Part shown: positions 1-5,972 of the stretch, in pieces | Layout of the letters: the number at the start of each line of letters is the position of its first letter | How positions within the stretch are numbered: position 1 is the stretch's first letter | Origin: an uncultured Clostridia bacterium | GTDB lineage: Bacteria; Bacillota; Clostridia; RUG12999 | Assembly (NCBI GenBank): GCA_949739095.1 | Contig: CATIYX010000166.1 | Coordinates: 1 to 10,672 of the forward strand | Length of the DNA stretch: 10,672 nucleotides | Direction of reading: 5' to 3' | The notes under the pieces: generated by a model | Databases searched by the model: none | Told to the model about the DNA's origin: nothing | Seen by the model: the letters and a program-made list of their open reading frames with translations, nothing else | Position numbers and translations under genes: made by a program

Positions 1-339
1 AATTTTCAGCGTTTCCACAATCACATTGACCACGCCGACCTCTACGCCCGTCATATCCTCCATCTGGTATTTGATGTTGCTGCGGATACTTTCGCTGACG
101 GTGTTCATGTTCACACCATAGGAGGTGATGATATGCACATCCACAAACAATTTGCTGTCCTCCACCTTGATTTTAATACCCTTTGACAAGTGGCTTACTG
201 TATCAGATTTCAGTTTCTTTCCGCCAATTGCAAGTCCTACCACGCCATAACAGGATGAGGTGATATTTGCAATCATTGTCAGCATGACCTTGGTTGTAAT
301 TTTGATGTCGCCCCGTCCCGTTTCCAGTTTAATCGCCAT
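1..339 (-). CDS. Asp23/Gls24 family envelope-stress/YloU-like protein (3' end outside window)
   Basis: I translated this frame by hand: 113 residues from ATG at 339 are open to the window edge, so the C-terminus is missing. It opens MAIKLETGRGDIKITTKV, followed by a hydrophobic/small-residue segment around 20-40 (SSCYGVVGLAIGG) and a beta-rich stretch (IKIKVEDSKLFVDVHIITSYG, in two overlapping parts near residues 55-75). The end, around residues 90-112, has the VNVIVETLKI pattern. This is the layout of Asp23/Gls24 (DUF322) proteins such as Bacillus YloU, which are about 120 aa. The ribosome site AGGAAGG lies just upstream at about 346-352. The start overlaps the end of the sensor kinase gene by 11 bp, so the two are probably translationally coupled. 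In many Firmicutes yloU precedes the fatty-acid kinase gene fakA/yloV, which may lie off the left edge (inference). Exact function of the family is poorly defined; alkaline shock and cell-envelope roles are reported. Confidence 0.85.
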   Translation of the reverse strand, partial: MAIKLETGRGDIKITTKVMLTMIANITSSCYGVVGLAIGGKKLKSDTVSHLSKGIKIKVEDSKLFVDVHIITSYGVNMNTVSESIRSNIKYQMEDMTGVEVGVVNVIVETLKI

Positions 340-1849
340 TTTGTTCCCTTCCTTTCGCCTGCTCCTCGTTGTTTTCCTGTTGTAGTTCTATCGGTTCCTG
401 ATGGTTTTTCCATTCTTTTTGTTTGCCCTGCGCGCGCTCCAATGTGAAGGTAAACACGGTATATTCCCCTTCCTTGCTGCTTGCCCAGATATCCTCTCCG
501 CCCATGCGGATAATGCTTTTCACAATATATAATCCCAGCCCTACGCCTTTTTTGTCACTGCTGCGGGATTTGTCGGTTTTATAGAACCTATCCCATATAT
601 ATTGCAATTCCTCCTGCCGAATTCCTTCTCCGCTGTTTTTAACAGAAACATATGCTTTTTTACCGCGTCCCTCCACTTGGAGTGACAATTCCCCGCCCTC
701 CGGCGTAAACTTGACGGCGTTGTCAATCAGATTGGTCAGAACGCGCGTAATGTCGTCCCTATCTGCCAGCACCATACATTTTTCCTGTTCTACTGCGAGA
801 TTCACCTGAATTTCTTTTTCTGTGATGTTGTTTTCAAACCGTATGATACCGCGGCGCACTTCTTCATTGATATCAAATACGGTTTTATTCACCTTTTTCG
901 ACCCTGATTCCATGCGTGAAATCGCCAGCAAATCATTCACCAGCCGCGACAGGCGCCGCACTTCCTGAATCACAATAGCCAGGTATTCACTCTGTTTTTC
1001 CTGCGGAACGGTCCCATCAGCAATCCCTTCCAAAAATCCAATGATAATTGTCATGGGGGTGCGCAGTTCATGGGATACATTGGAGATAAAGCTGCTGCGT
1101 GTCTGTTCCAGATGGTCCAGCGCCTGTGTCATTTCGTTGAAACTTTGTGCCAGCTCTCCGATTTCATCATCACCCACTGCCGTGATACGAGCAGAAAAAT
1201 TCCCTTTGGCAATGTTTTTTGCCATGTCCCGCATTTGTTTCAGCGGCGTAGAGATATAGCGCGCAAAAATATAGGACAAAACAAAGGCAATCACCAACGC
1301 CAGCACCATTGCAAACATAATCATTTCCAGCATATCCAGCCGTAGTTCATCCAGATATGGCGTGGGTAAAATGCAAAACACACCGCCTGTCACTTTATCG
1401 TTTGACACAATGGGGCTGCCCGCCACCACAACCGTGCTGCCGAAAATGGAGGCAAATTCCGTTCGCGACAAAATCTTCTCTCCTTGCAGCACCGGTGCAA
1501 CCAACGCCTGCGGCAATATGCGTCCCGTGAGCTTATCTCCAACAGAAATGGATTGTTCCAGCACACTGCCCGTCTGGTCAAACACAACGATATGCGCACC
1601 GGTGTTTTGGCTATAGCTTTCCAGATTCAGCCGGAATACGCGGGCAATCAATCCTGCATATTCGCTGCCGGAAAGCATTTCCACCGTCATTTCCGCAATC
1701 CGGTCCGCACTGCGGCTGAGCGTTTCACCTTCGCGCTTGGTATAATAATCGCCCAGAAACCAAAACAGTATCGAACTTATTATGACAAAACTTCCCAAAA
1801 TTAATACCATAAACATGGCAATTAATTTGGTGCGCAGATTATTTCTCAT
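329..1849 (-). CDS. Sensor histidine kinase (HAMP, HisKA, HATPase_c), membrane-bound
   Basis: A 506-residue orthodox two-component sensor. TM1 is about residues 9-33 and TM2 about 172-196. They enclose an extracytoplasmic domain of roughly 135 residues (with HIVVFDQTG at 86-94, typical of PAS/Cache-like sensors) of unknown ligand. HAMP follows (about 197-250, STPLKQM onward). The HisKA H-box is SHELRTPM with His260 as the predicted phosphorylated residue. The ATPase domain has the N-box NLIDNAVKFT (373-382), G1 box NSGEGI (405-410), F-box around 422-426 and G2 box GVGLGL (435-440). Asn405 stands where a classical DxGxG motif has Asp; this variant is seen in other Firmicute kinases. A Gln/Glu/Lys-rich tail (about 475-506) follows the catalytic core. 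It starts 3 bp after the response-regulator stop, with its GAGGTG ribosome site inside that gene, so they form one operon. The signal sensed cannot be read from the sequence. Confidence 0.95.
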   Translation of the reverse strand: MRNNLRTKLIAMFMVLILGSFVIISSILFWFLGDYYTKREGETLSRSADRIAEMTVEMLSGSEYAGLIARVFRLNLESYSQNTGAHIVVFDQTGSVLEQSISVGDKLTGRILPQALVAPVLQGEKILSRTEFASIFGSTVVVAGSPIVSNDKVTGGVFCILPTPYLDELRLDMLEMIMFAMVLALVIAFVLSYIFARYISTPLKQMRDMAKNIAKGNFSARITAVGDDEIGELAQSFNEMTQALDHLEQTRSSFISNVSHELRTPMTIIIGFLEGIADGTVPQEKQSEYLAIVIQEVRRLSRLVNDLLAISRMESGSKKVNKTVFDINEEVRRGIIRFENNITEKEIQVNLAVEQEKCMVLADRDDITRVLTNLIDNAVKFTPEGGELSLQVEGRGKKAYVSVKNSGEGIRQEELQYIWDRFYKTDKSRSSDKKGVGLGLYIVKSIIRMGGEDIWASSKEGEYTVFTFTLERAQGKQKEWKNHQEPIELQQENNEEQAKGREQNGD

Positions 1850-1852
1850 ATA

Positions 1853-2530
1853 TTATTTCACCTCGAACTTATAGCCCACACCCCAAACAGTTTTCAGCGA
1901 CCAGTTCTGTTCATAGGGTTCGATTTTCTCGCGCAGACGTTTGACATGTACATCCACAGTACGCGAGTCACCAAAAAAATCATAACCCCAAATTTCGTCC
2001 AGCAGTTGCTCCCGCGTAAAGACGCGGCCCGGATTTTTCGCAAGATAGTAGAGCAATTCCAGTTCTTTGGGCGGAATATCCACATTGTTGCCGCCCAGCT
2101 TCAGTTCATAGGTGCTGAGATTAATAGACAAATTGGGGTAAATCACTTCCTGCTCTTCTTCCAGCGGTATATTTTCGCTGCGGCGCAGTACAGCACGGAT
2201 ACGCGCCACCAATTCGCGCGCTTCAAATGGTTTGACCATATAATCATCCGCGCCCAGTTCCAGCCCCAACACTTTGTCAAACGTTTCGCCTTTGGCGCTG
2301 AGCATAATCACCGGCACCTGGCTAACTTTGCGAATTTGCCGGCAAACATCCCAGCCGTCCATTCCCGGCAGCATGCCGTCCAGCACAATCAGTGAAGGCG
2401 CGATTGTCTTGAACTTCTCTACAGCAGTTTTTCCGTCATAGGCAAGTTCCACCTCAAACCCTTCCTTTTCCAAATACATGCGGACCAGGTCACAAATGTT
2501 ATAATCGTCGTCTACCACCAATATTTTCAT
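1853..2530 (-). CDS. OmpR/PhoB-family response regulator
   Basis: 225 residues, the usual length of the family. The N-terminal receiver domain (1-115) has the acidic pocket Asp8/Asp9, phospho-acceptor Asp51 in VLDGMLPGMDGW, Ser78 as the switch hydroxyl (VIMLSAKG) and Lys100 in DDYMVKPF. The C-terminal winged helix (about 125-225) has PPKELELLYYL, the ...REQLLDEIWGYDF... segment and the recognition-helix region SRTVDVHVKRLREKIE, ending in VWGVGYKFE. It should be phosphorylated by the adjacent kinase and bind direct repeats in target promoters. A strong AAAGGAGG site precedes the ATG, and this is the first gene of the operon. Its promoter region is shared divergently with ychF. The sequence resembles PhoP/PhoB/ResD-like regulators, but nothing fixes the regulon, so no gene symbol is given. 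Confidence 0.95.
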   Translation of the reverse strand: MKILVVDDDYNICDLVRMYLEKEGFEVELAYDGKTAVEKFKTIAPSLIVLDGMLPGMDGWDVCRQIRKVSQVPVIMLSAKGETFDKVLGLELGADDYMVKPFEARELVARIRAVLRRSENIPLEEEQEVIYPNLSINLSTYELKLGGNNVDIPPKELELLYYLAKNPGRVFTREQLLDEIWGYDFFGDSRTVDVHVKRLREKIEPYEQNWSLKTVWGVGYKFEVK

Positions 2531-2589
2531 ACCGGTTCCTCCTTTGCGTCATTTCTGCCCCAAACTCCCCTTTTTCAAAGCTTTCATCT

Positions 2590-2595
2590 ATTATA
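2590..2595 (-). promoter_or_regulatory. Extended -10 of the response-regulator/kinase operon promoter
   Basis: On the minus strand the sequence reads TGCTATAAT, a perfect TATAAT with the TG of an extended -10 one base upstream, about 60 bp before the response-regulator start. No good -35 is seen at 16-18 bp, which fits an extended -10 promoter. Confidence 0.6.
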
Positions 2596-2618
2596 GCATA
2601 CATTTCTGAAAAAATCTA

Positions 2619-2647
2619 TTGTAATTTGAAAAAAATATTGCTATAAT
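2619..2647 (+). promoter_or_regulatory. ychF promoter (-35 TTGTAA, extended -10 TGCTATAAT)
   Basis: TTGTAA at 2619-2624 is separated by 17 bp from TATAAT at 2642-2647, which also has an upstream TG. Transcription would begin about 2654, giving a leader of about 35 nt that holds AAAGGAG (2671-2677), the ribosome site of ychF. The minus-strand promoter of the two-component operon lies only about 25-50 bp away and points the other way. Confidence 0.7.
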
Positions 2648-2688
2648 GAAAGATAATGTAACGGAACCGGAAAGGAGACTCAACATCC

Positions 2689-3783
2689 ATGAAATTAGGA
2701 ATTGTAGGCTTGCCGAATGTCGGCAAAAGCACATTGTTTAACGCAATCACCAAAGCGGGAGCGGAATCCGCCAACTACCCGTTTTGTACCATTGAACCCA
2801 ATGTCGGCGTGGTAGCAGTGCCAGACGAGCGGTTGGACGCGCTCTCAGACCTCTATCACCCAAAAAAAGTGACGCCTGCTGTGATTGAATTTGTTGATAT
2901 CGCAGGACTGGTCAAAGGCGCAAGCCGCGGCGAAGGCTTGGGTAATAAATTTCTGTCCCATATTCGCGAAGTGGACGCAATTGTGCATGTTGTCCGCTGT
3001 TTTGAAGACCCCAACATTGTGCATGTGGACGGCTCCATTGACCCCATGCGCGACATCGAAACCATCACGCTGGAGCTGATTTTTGCGGACATGGATTCTG
3101 TGAAAAAGCGCATGGAACGGGCAACTAAAATGCTCAAAGCAGACAAGAAATATAAAATCGAACTGGATGTGTTGGAGCGCATTATGACGGCGTTAGAAGC
3201 TGGTCTGACGGCGCGGACAGTCGAACTGGATGAGGACGAAGAACTGCTGATTCGCGACCTTTGTCTTTTAACACGCAAGCCCATTTTATATGCCGCCAAT
3301 GTTGCGGAGGACGATTTCAAAAGCGGCATTGCGGACAACATGTTTGTGCAGCAGCTAGCGGCGGTAGCGGAAAAAGAAGGCGCACAGGTGATGCCGATTT
3401 CCGCACGAATTGAAGAAGAAATTTCTGCGCTGGACCCGGAGGACAAGCAGTTGTTTTTGGAGGACCTCGGTATGCAGGAATCCGGTCTGGACCGTTTGGT
3501 GAAAGCAAGTTATACCCTGTTGGGACTAATTAGCTATCTCACGGCAGGTGAACCTGAGGTGCGCGCTTGGACGATTACACGTGGCACCAAAGCGCCGCAG
3601 GCGGCGGGAAAAATCCACTCCGATTTTGAACGCGGGTTTATTCGCGCCGAAGTGATTGCCTATGACGATTTAATGGAATGCGGTTCTATGGCAGTCGCAC
3701 GTGAAAAAGGACTGGTTCGCTCGGAAGGAAAAGAATATGTGATGAATGACGGCGACGTGGTGTTGTTCCGGTTCAACGTCTGA
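2689..3783 (+). CDS. ychF: Redox-regulated ATPase/GTPase YchF (Obg family, OLA1-like)
   Basis: 364 residues, the family's usual length. The P-loop is GLPNVGKST (7-15), G2/G3 motifs include the DIAGLVKGAS segment (70-79), and the nucleotide-specificity motif is NVAE (204-207) instead of the NKxD of true GTPases. The NxxE form explains why YchF/OLA1 proteins prefer ATP (family knowledge). SAR at 238-240 is the G5 motif. A coiled-coil insertion lies about 132-180, and the C-terminal TGS domain (about 280-363) has the conserved DFERGFIRAEV segment and ends with GDVVLFRFNV. His91, in the switch-II region, is in the FLSHIREVDAI segment. YchF binds ribosomes and affects stress and translation quality. 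It has its own promoter and is a monocistronic gene here, divergent from the two-component operon. Confidence 0.98.
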   Translation: MKLGIVGLPNVGKSTLFNAITKAGAESANYPFCTIEPNVGVVAVPDERLDALSDLYHPKKVTPAVIEFVDIAGLVKGASRGEGLGNKFLSHIREVDAIVHVVRCFEDPNIVHVDGSIDPMRDIETITLELIFADMDSVKKRMERATKMLKADKKYKIELDVLERIMTALEAGLTARTVELDEDEELLIRDLCLLTRKPILYAANVAEDDFKSGIADNMFVQQLAAVAEKEGAQVMPISARIEEEISALDPEDKQLFLEDLGMQESGLDRLVKASYTLLGLISYLTAGEPEVRAWTITRGTKAPQAAGKIHSDFERGFIRAEVIAYDDLMECGSMAVAREKGLVRSEGKEYVMNDGDVVLFRFNV

Positions 3784-3794
3784 CGCGGACACAA

Positions 3795-3845
3795 AAGGGG
3801 GACTAATTCCACTTTGCTTCGCCGCAGCGTCAAACCGTCCCCCTT
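3795..3845 (+). terminator. Possible ychF 3' hairpin, branched, no clear T-tract
   Basis: AAGGGGGAC (3795-3803) pairs perfectly with GTCCCCCTT (3837-3845). The 33-nt interior can form a short TTTG/CAAA stem (3813-3816 with 3831-3834). It starts 12 bp after the ychF stop, where a terminator would be expected, but it is followed by GTTGG and not by a run of T. It may therefore be part of the repeat-bearing intergenic region instead of a true terminator. Confidence 0.4.
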
Positions 3846-3855
3846 GTTGGAATCC

Positions 3856-3970
3856 CCCTTTGCAACCGCGTACGCTCGCGCGGCGTTCCTATCGAAACGT
3901 CCGCGTCTGAGAGGTATAAAATCTTCGGCACACGCGTGCCCCAGAGGGTATGTCCGAAGATTTTATGATT
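3856..3970 (+). repeat. Interspersed intergenic repeat, copy 1
   Basis: Aligns without a gap to 9751-9865 (offset 5,895 bp) with about 20 mismatches in 115 positions, about 83% identity counted by hand. It holds a perfect 13-bp inverted repeat, 3916-3928 with 3954-3966 (ATAAAATCTTCGG and its complement), around a 25-nt loop. The loop includes CACGCGTG and GCCCCAGAGGGTATG. A smaller ACGC/GCGT hairpin lies at about 3872-3886. There is no coding frame of interest; the short translated frames across it are not supported. It sits between ychF and the HD-domain gene and ends 62 bp before that gene. Confidence 0.85.
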
Positions 3971-4032
3971 TGAAAAATAGTGTGTTATCATTCTATGGAA
4001 CAAACGAAATATAAAGCAATAGGGGTATTTTT

Positions 4033-4620
4033 ATGAGCGATCGCATTGATAAACAGTTAGCATTCATATTGGAAATAGATAAAGTGAAAAATGTATTTCG
4101 GCAAACTCATTTATCCGCAAACGGCAGGAATGAAAATGATGCGGAGCATTCTTGGCACATAGCGGTTATGGCATATTTGCTGAAAGAATATGCCAATGAA
4201 GAAATTGATATCGCAAAAGTGATGTTGATGTGTCTCATTCATGATATTGTCGAAATTGATGCAGGCGATACCTATGCCTATGATTCCATAGGTCTGCAAA
4301 CACAAAAAGCCCGAGAATCTGCTGCCAAAGAGAGAATATTTTCAATGCTGCCCCAAGAACAGAAAAATGAATTCACTGCTTTATTTGATGAGTTTGAAGC
4401 ATTTGAGACTGCTGAATCAAAATTTGCCCATGCAATGGATAATCTCCAACCGCTCATTTTAAACGACAGCAATAACGGCGGAGATTGGCGTGAGCATCAT
4501 GTAACCGCCGAACAAGTTTATAAAAGACAAAATAAGACAAAATTGGGTTCCCACAAACTTTTTGAGATAACAGACAGGCTCATTCAAAAGAATATACGAA
4601 AAGGCAATCTGCAGGAATAA
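4033..4620 (+). CDS. HD-domain phosphohydrolase (YfbR/HDDC2-like 5'-nucleotidase family)
   Basis: 195 residues, close to the usual 190-200. The metal-binding HD motifs are all visible: AEHS with His39, the LIHDIVEIDAGDT block with His70/Asp71, Glu74 and Asp79, and Asp136 in FAHAMDNLQP. This H...HD...D pattern is that of HD_3/YfbR-like proteins that dephosphorylate nucleoside 5'-monophosphates (family knowledge); substrate is not shown by sequence. The ribosome site is AGGGG at 4021-4025, 7 bp before ATG; the context fits this start. Base composition is low, with counted lines of about 32-47% GC against about 53% in a ychF line, and it follows a repeat copy. It could therefore be an acquired gene. 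No neighbour suggests a pathway, and it seems to be a stand-alone gene. Confidence 0.88.
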   Translation: MSDRIDKQLAFILEIDKVKNVFRQTHLSANGRNENDAEHSWHIAVMAYLLKEYANEEIDIAKVMLMCLIHDIVEIDAGDTYAYDSIGLQTQKARESAAKERIFSMLPQEQKNEFTALFDEFEAFETAESKFAHAMDNLQPLILNDSNNGGDWREHHVTAEQVYKRQNKTKLGSHKLFEITDRLIQKNIRKGNLQE

Positions 4621-4645
4621 ACAAATTCTTGTTTTTCGAAACGAA

Positions 4646-4717
4646 TCGCTGCTAAAACACCGAATCTCCAACCAGCCATCAGCAGCGAATTCCAAAAGCA
4701 GTCGCTATTGTTTTTTT
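4646..4717 (+). terminator. Weak candidate terminator after the HD-domain gene
   Basis: TCGCTGCT (4646-4653) pairs with AGCAGCGA (4681-4688) over a 27-nt loop. Alternatively AGCGA (4684-4688) can pair with TCGCT (4702-4706), just before the T-run at 4711-4717. The long loop or short stem makes it a poor terminator; the T-run also overlaps the next promoter's TTGACA. Confidence 0.3.
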
Positions 4718-4738
4718 GACAAATTTTTTCTTTATACT
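4716..4738 (+). promoter_or_regulatory. Candidate promoter elements for the zinc-ribbon membrane protein
   Basis: A perfect TTGACA (4716-4721) and a TATACT (4733-4738) lie in an AT-rich stretch just upstream, but only 11 bp apart, far below the 16-18 bp normal for a vegetative promoter. Either TATACT uses a poor -35 further upstream, or TTGACA uses an unrecognised -10. The promoter is expected here, but its exact form is unclear. Confidence 0.4.
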
Positions 4739-4767
4739 AAAACTATCAAAAAAGAGGAGGGTTCGTT

Positions 4768-5109
4768 ATGGAAAGTAATACCGGTTTTTTCTGTAAACTC
4801 GCCGCGGGCGCTATCTTTATTTTATTATTTATTGCCGGAATCGTTTGGGGAATCAATGTGCACAGTCTGTTCCCTGCCTTGATTTTCTGGGCAGTTGCAC
4901 TGCTGTTTTGTTTACTGCTTTATGCAGTGGGCGAAATTCTTTCTACCTTGACCCGTCTGGAATATCATGCTCTTATGTCCATGCAAAAATCGGCTACCGA
5001 AGAAGAGGACGTGCCGATAAAAGACGGCTGGACCTGCAAATTATGCGGTACTGTCAATCCCAAATATGTGGCGGAGTGCAAACAGTGCGCTGCCAGCAAA
5101 TTTGAATGA
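4768..5109 (+). CDS. Small membrane protein with C-terminal zinc ribbon, function unknown
   Basis: 113 residues with two predicted TM helices, about 10-29 (LAAGAIFILLFIAGIVWGIN) and about 34-57 (LFPALIFWAVALLFCLLLYA onward), joined by a short turn. A linker (about 58-86) carries an acidic patch, EEEDV. The C-terminal domain has four cysteines, Cys90, Cys93, Cys104 and Cys107, in a CxxC-X10-CxxC arrangement with WTC...NP..., a zinc-ribbon (RanBP2-like) fold. It fits a common Firmicute type of membrane protein with a cytoplasmic zinc ribbon, whose role is not known. The ribosome site is a strong GAGGAGG at 4754-4760, 7 bp before the ATG. It is followed by a terminator, so it looks monocistronic. 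Topology with the ribbon in the cytoplasm is inferred from the even number of TM helices and the Lys/Arg at the helix ends. Confidence 0.8.
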   Translation: MESNTGFFCKLAAGAIFILLFIAGIVWGINVHSLFPALIFWAVALLFCLLLYAVGEILSTLTRLEYHALMSMQKSATEEEDVPIKDGWTCKLCGTVNPKYVAECKQCAASKFE

Positions 5110-5164
5110 TATTCCGCTCTCTTCGATGCAACAATGATAGAGACGATTCTTTTTTAGCAAACCA

Positions 5165-5198
5165 AACGCCTGATACAAATTTGTATCAGGCGTTTTTT
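5165..5198 (+). terminator. Intrinsic terminator after the zinc-ribbon gene
   Basis: A perfect 30-nt palindrome at 5165-5194 (15-bp arms, beginning AACGCCTGATACAAA) is followed by T at 5193-5198. It lies 55 bp after the stop codon. The strand with the T-tail is plus. Confidence 0.9.
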
Positions 5199-5205
5199 GA
5201 TTCAG

Positions 5206-5237
5206 GGAATAGAAACTGCTTTCATCTGCACATACTA
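5206..5237 (+). promoter_or_regulatory. Candidate sporulation-sigma-like promoter of the two small-protein genes
   Basis: CATACTA at 5231-5237 exactly matches the -10 consensus of sigma-G-type (CATANTA) promoters in Bacillus, and GGAATA at 5206-5211 differs in one base from its TGAATA -35. The spacing of 19 bp is one or two longer than usual, and the start of transcription would fall almost on the ribosome site at 5243-5248. It is therefore only a hypothesis. Confidence 0.3.
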
Positions 5238-5257
5238 TTTTCGGGAGGCGATACGAT

Positions 5258-5398
5258 ATGCGTAAACAAAAACCATATGACCAGCAGTCAGGTTTACAAG
5301 CAACGGAGCAGGAAAACACCGGACATGTCCTGCCGCAAAACCAACATCACAATATCAAAAAAGAAGCATTAGGCCCCAATACAAAAAGGAGTAAATAA
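5258..5398 (+). CDS. Small basic hydrophilic protein, 46 aa, function unknown
   Basis: Read directly from the sequence: ATG at 5258, TAA at 5396-5398, 46 residues, beginning MRKQKPYDQQSGLQ and ending KKEALGPNTKRSK. It has no hydrophobic segment and no cysteine; it is rich in Gln, Asn, Lys and His. A good ribosome site GGGAGG (5243-5248) lies 9 bp before the ATG, and its 3' end carries the ribosome site of the next small gene. Together with the terminator downstream, this argues that it is real. The composition is that of small clostridial proteins, some of them spore-associated, but I cannot name a family with certainty. It would be missed by gene callers with a high length cutoff. Confidence 0.65.
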   Translation: MRKQKPYDQQSGLQATEQENTGHVLPQNQHHNIKKEALGPNTKRSK

Positions 5399-5399
5399 A

Positions 5400-5549
5400 A
5401 TGGCAAAACAAGGAATGCGGCGTTACCAGCCCGGCGATATCCACGGCGGGCGCAAACCGGAAGACCATTCTCACAAAAATGACGTAGAACCTGTACCTGA
5501 AATCCAAGGGAAAGCAAAATCCGGTAAGAAAAAAGCCGGTCCCATGTAA
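5400..5549 (+). CDS. Small basic Lys/Gly/Pro-rich protein, 49 aa, function unknown
   Basis: Read directly: ATG at 5400, TAA at 5547-5549, 49 residues. It starts MAKQGMRRYQPGDIHGG, carries NDVEPVPEIQGKAKSGKKKA in the second half, and ends AGPM. The strong AAGGAG (5386-5391) inside the preceding gene is 8 bp from this ATG, and the ATG follows the previous stop by 1 bp, so they form a translationally coupled pair. The second-half motif (NDV.PVPEIQGKAK) looks like a pattern I associate with short uncharacterised proteins of Clostridia; this is memory and was not searched. It has no TM segment and no cysteine. A long hairpin terminator begins 8 bp after the stop. Confidence 0.7.
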   Translation: MAKQGMRRYQPGDIHGGRKPEDHSHKNDVEPVPEIQGKAKSGKKKAGPM

Positions 5550-5557
5550 AAATCAAT

Positions 5558-5633
5558 AAAAGGCTGCCAAATGATATGCGTCTCTCAAGAGCAATTCAGC
5601 TTTGAGACACTCTTCACATGGCAGCCTTTTTGC
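5558..5633 (+). terminator. Branched intrinsic terminator after the small-protein pair
   Basis: AAAAGGCTGCCA (5558-5569) pairs perfectly with TGGCAGCCTTTT (5619-5630), a 12-bp stem ending in a T-run. The 49-nt interior has its own 6-bp stem, TCTCAA (5583-5588) with TTGAGA (5602-5607). A-rich sequence at the other end lets it also act on minus-strand transcripts. Confidence 0.85.
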
Positions 5634-5736
5634 AATTCTTTTTTCAGTTGCTATTGCTGTTTTCAATTTCATTTTTTATCCCAAAAATTTTTCGAGACCC
5701 AGCAGTATGCGCGTTCCCGCCTGCATTCCCTTATGC

Positions 5737-5784
5737 AAGAATAGAAAAGGAGATTTCACTTACGAAATCTCCTTTTCTATTCTT
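5737..5784. terminator. Symmetric bidirectional terminator, perfect 21-bp arms
   Basis: 5737-5757 and 5764-5784 are perfect inverted repeats with a 6-nt loop (ACTTAC). The inner 9 bp (GGAGATTTC with its complement) is flanked by an A-rich left side and TTTTCTATTCTT on the right. By symmetry the minus strand has the same GC-core-then-T-rich form, so it can stop transcripts from either side. It is 190-235 bp beyond the adhE stop and would be the distal terminator of adhE. Confidence 0.75.
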
Positions 5785-5821
5785 ATCATCTCTATTATCG
5801 GCCCCCCTTTCCAATCTATCC

Positions 5822-5890
5822 AAAGTCGGGACATACCCTCTGGGCACGCGTCCTCAGAAAAAGTAAGAGAGGGCGGAGCCGTAGGCGACA
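5822..5890 (-). repeat. Degenerate third copy of the interspersed repeat, inverted
   Basis: On the minus strand, the core ACGCGTGCC-CAGAGGGTATGTCC (plus coordinates 5829-5852) matches copy 1 in all but one deleted C. It is preceded by TCTGAGG, which matches TCTGAGAGG of copy 1, and then by CCTACGGCTCCGCC, similar in form to the CGTACGCTCGCGCGG part. The left hairpin arm seems deleted, so the 13-bp stem is lost. It lies between adhE and the bidirectional terminator. Confidence 0.55.
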
Positions 5891-5972
5891 GAGGACATTT
5901 TCAAGGGAAGAAATATCCGTAGCGAACCTTGGGGCATTCCATACGTCCCCTCTTCAAGACTGGTAGTGCTTT

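Noticed and set aside
1041..1804. Several antisense frames within the histidine kinase gene
   Set aside because: Shadows of the kinase coding sequence; no independent ribosome site or domain.
3795..3860. CCCCC/GGGGG-rich segment as a possible CRISPR or tandem repeat
   Set aside because: Only two short C-runs, one paired to a G-run; no regular spacing.
3814..4014. 66-aa plus-strand frame between ychF and the HD gene
   Set aside because: It lies mainly in repeat copy 1; composition and lack of a ribosome site show it is not coding.
5602..5922. Plus-strand frames across 5602-5922, up to 106 aa
   Set aside because: They cover terminators and a repeat copy, without a ribosome site; chance frames.
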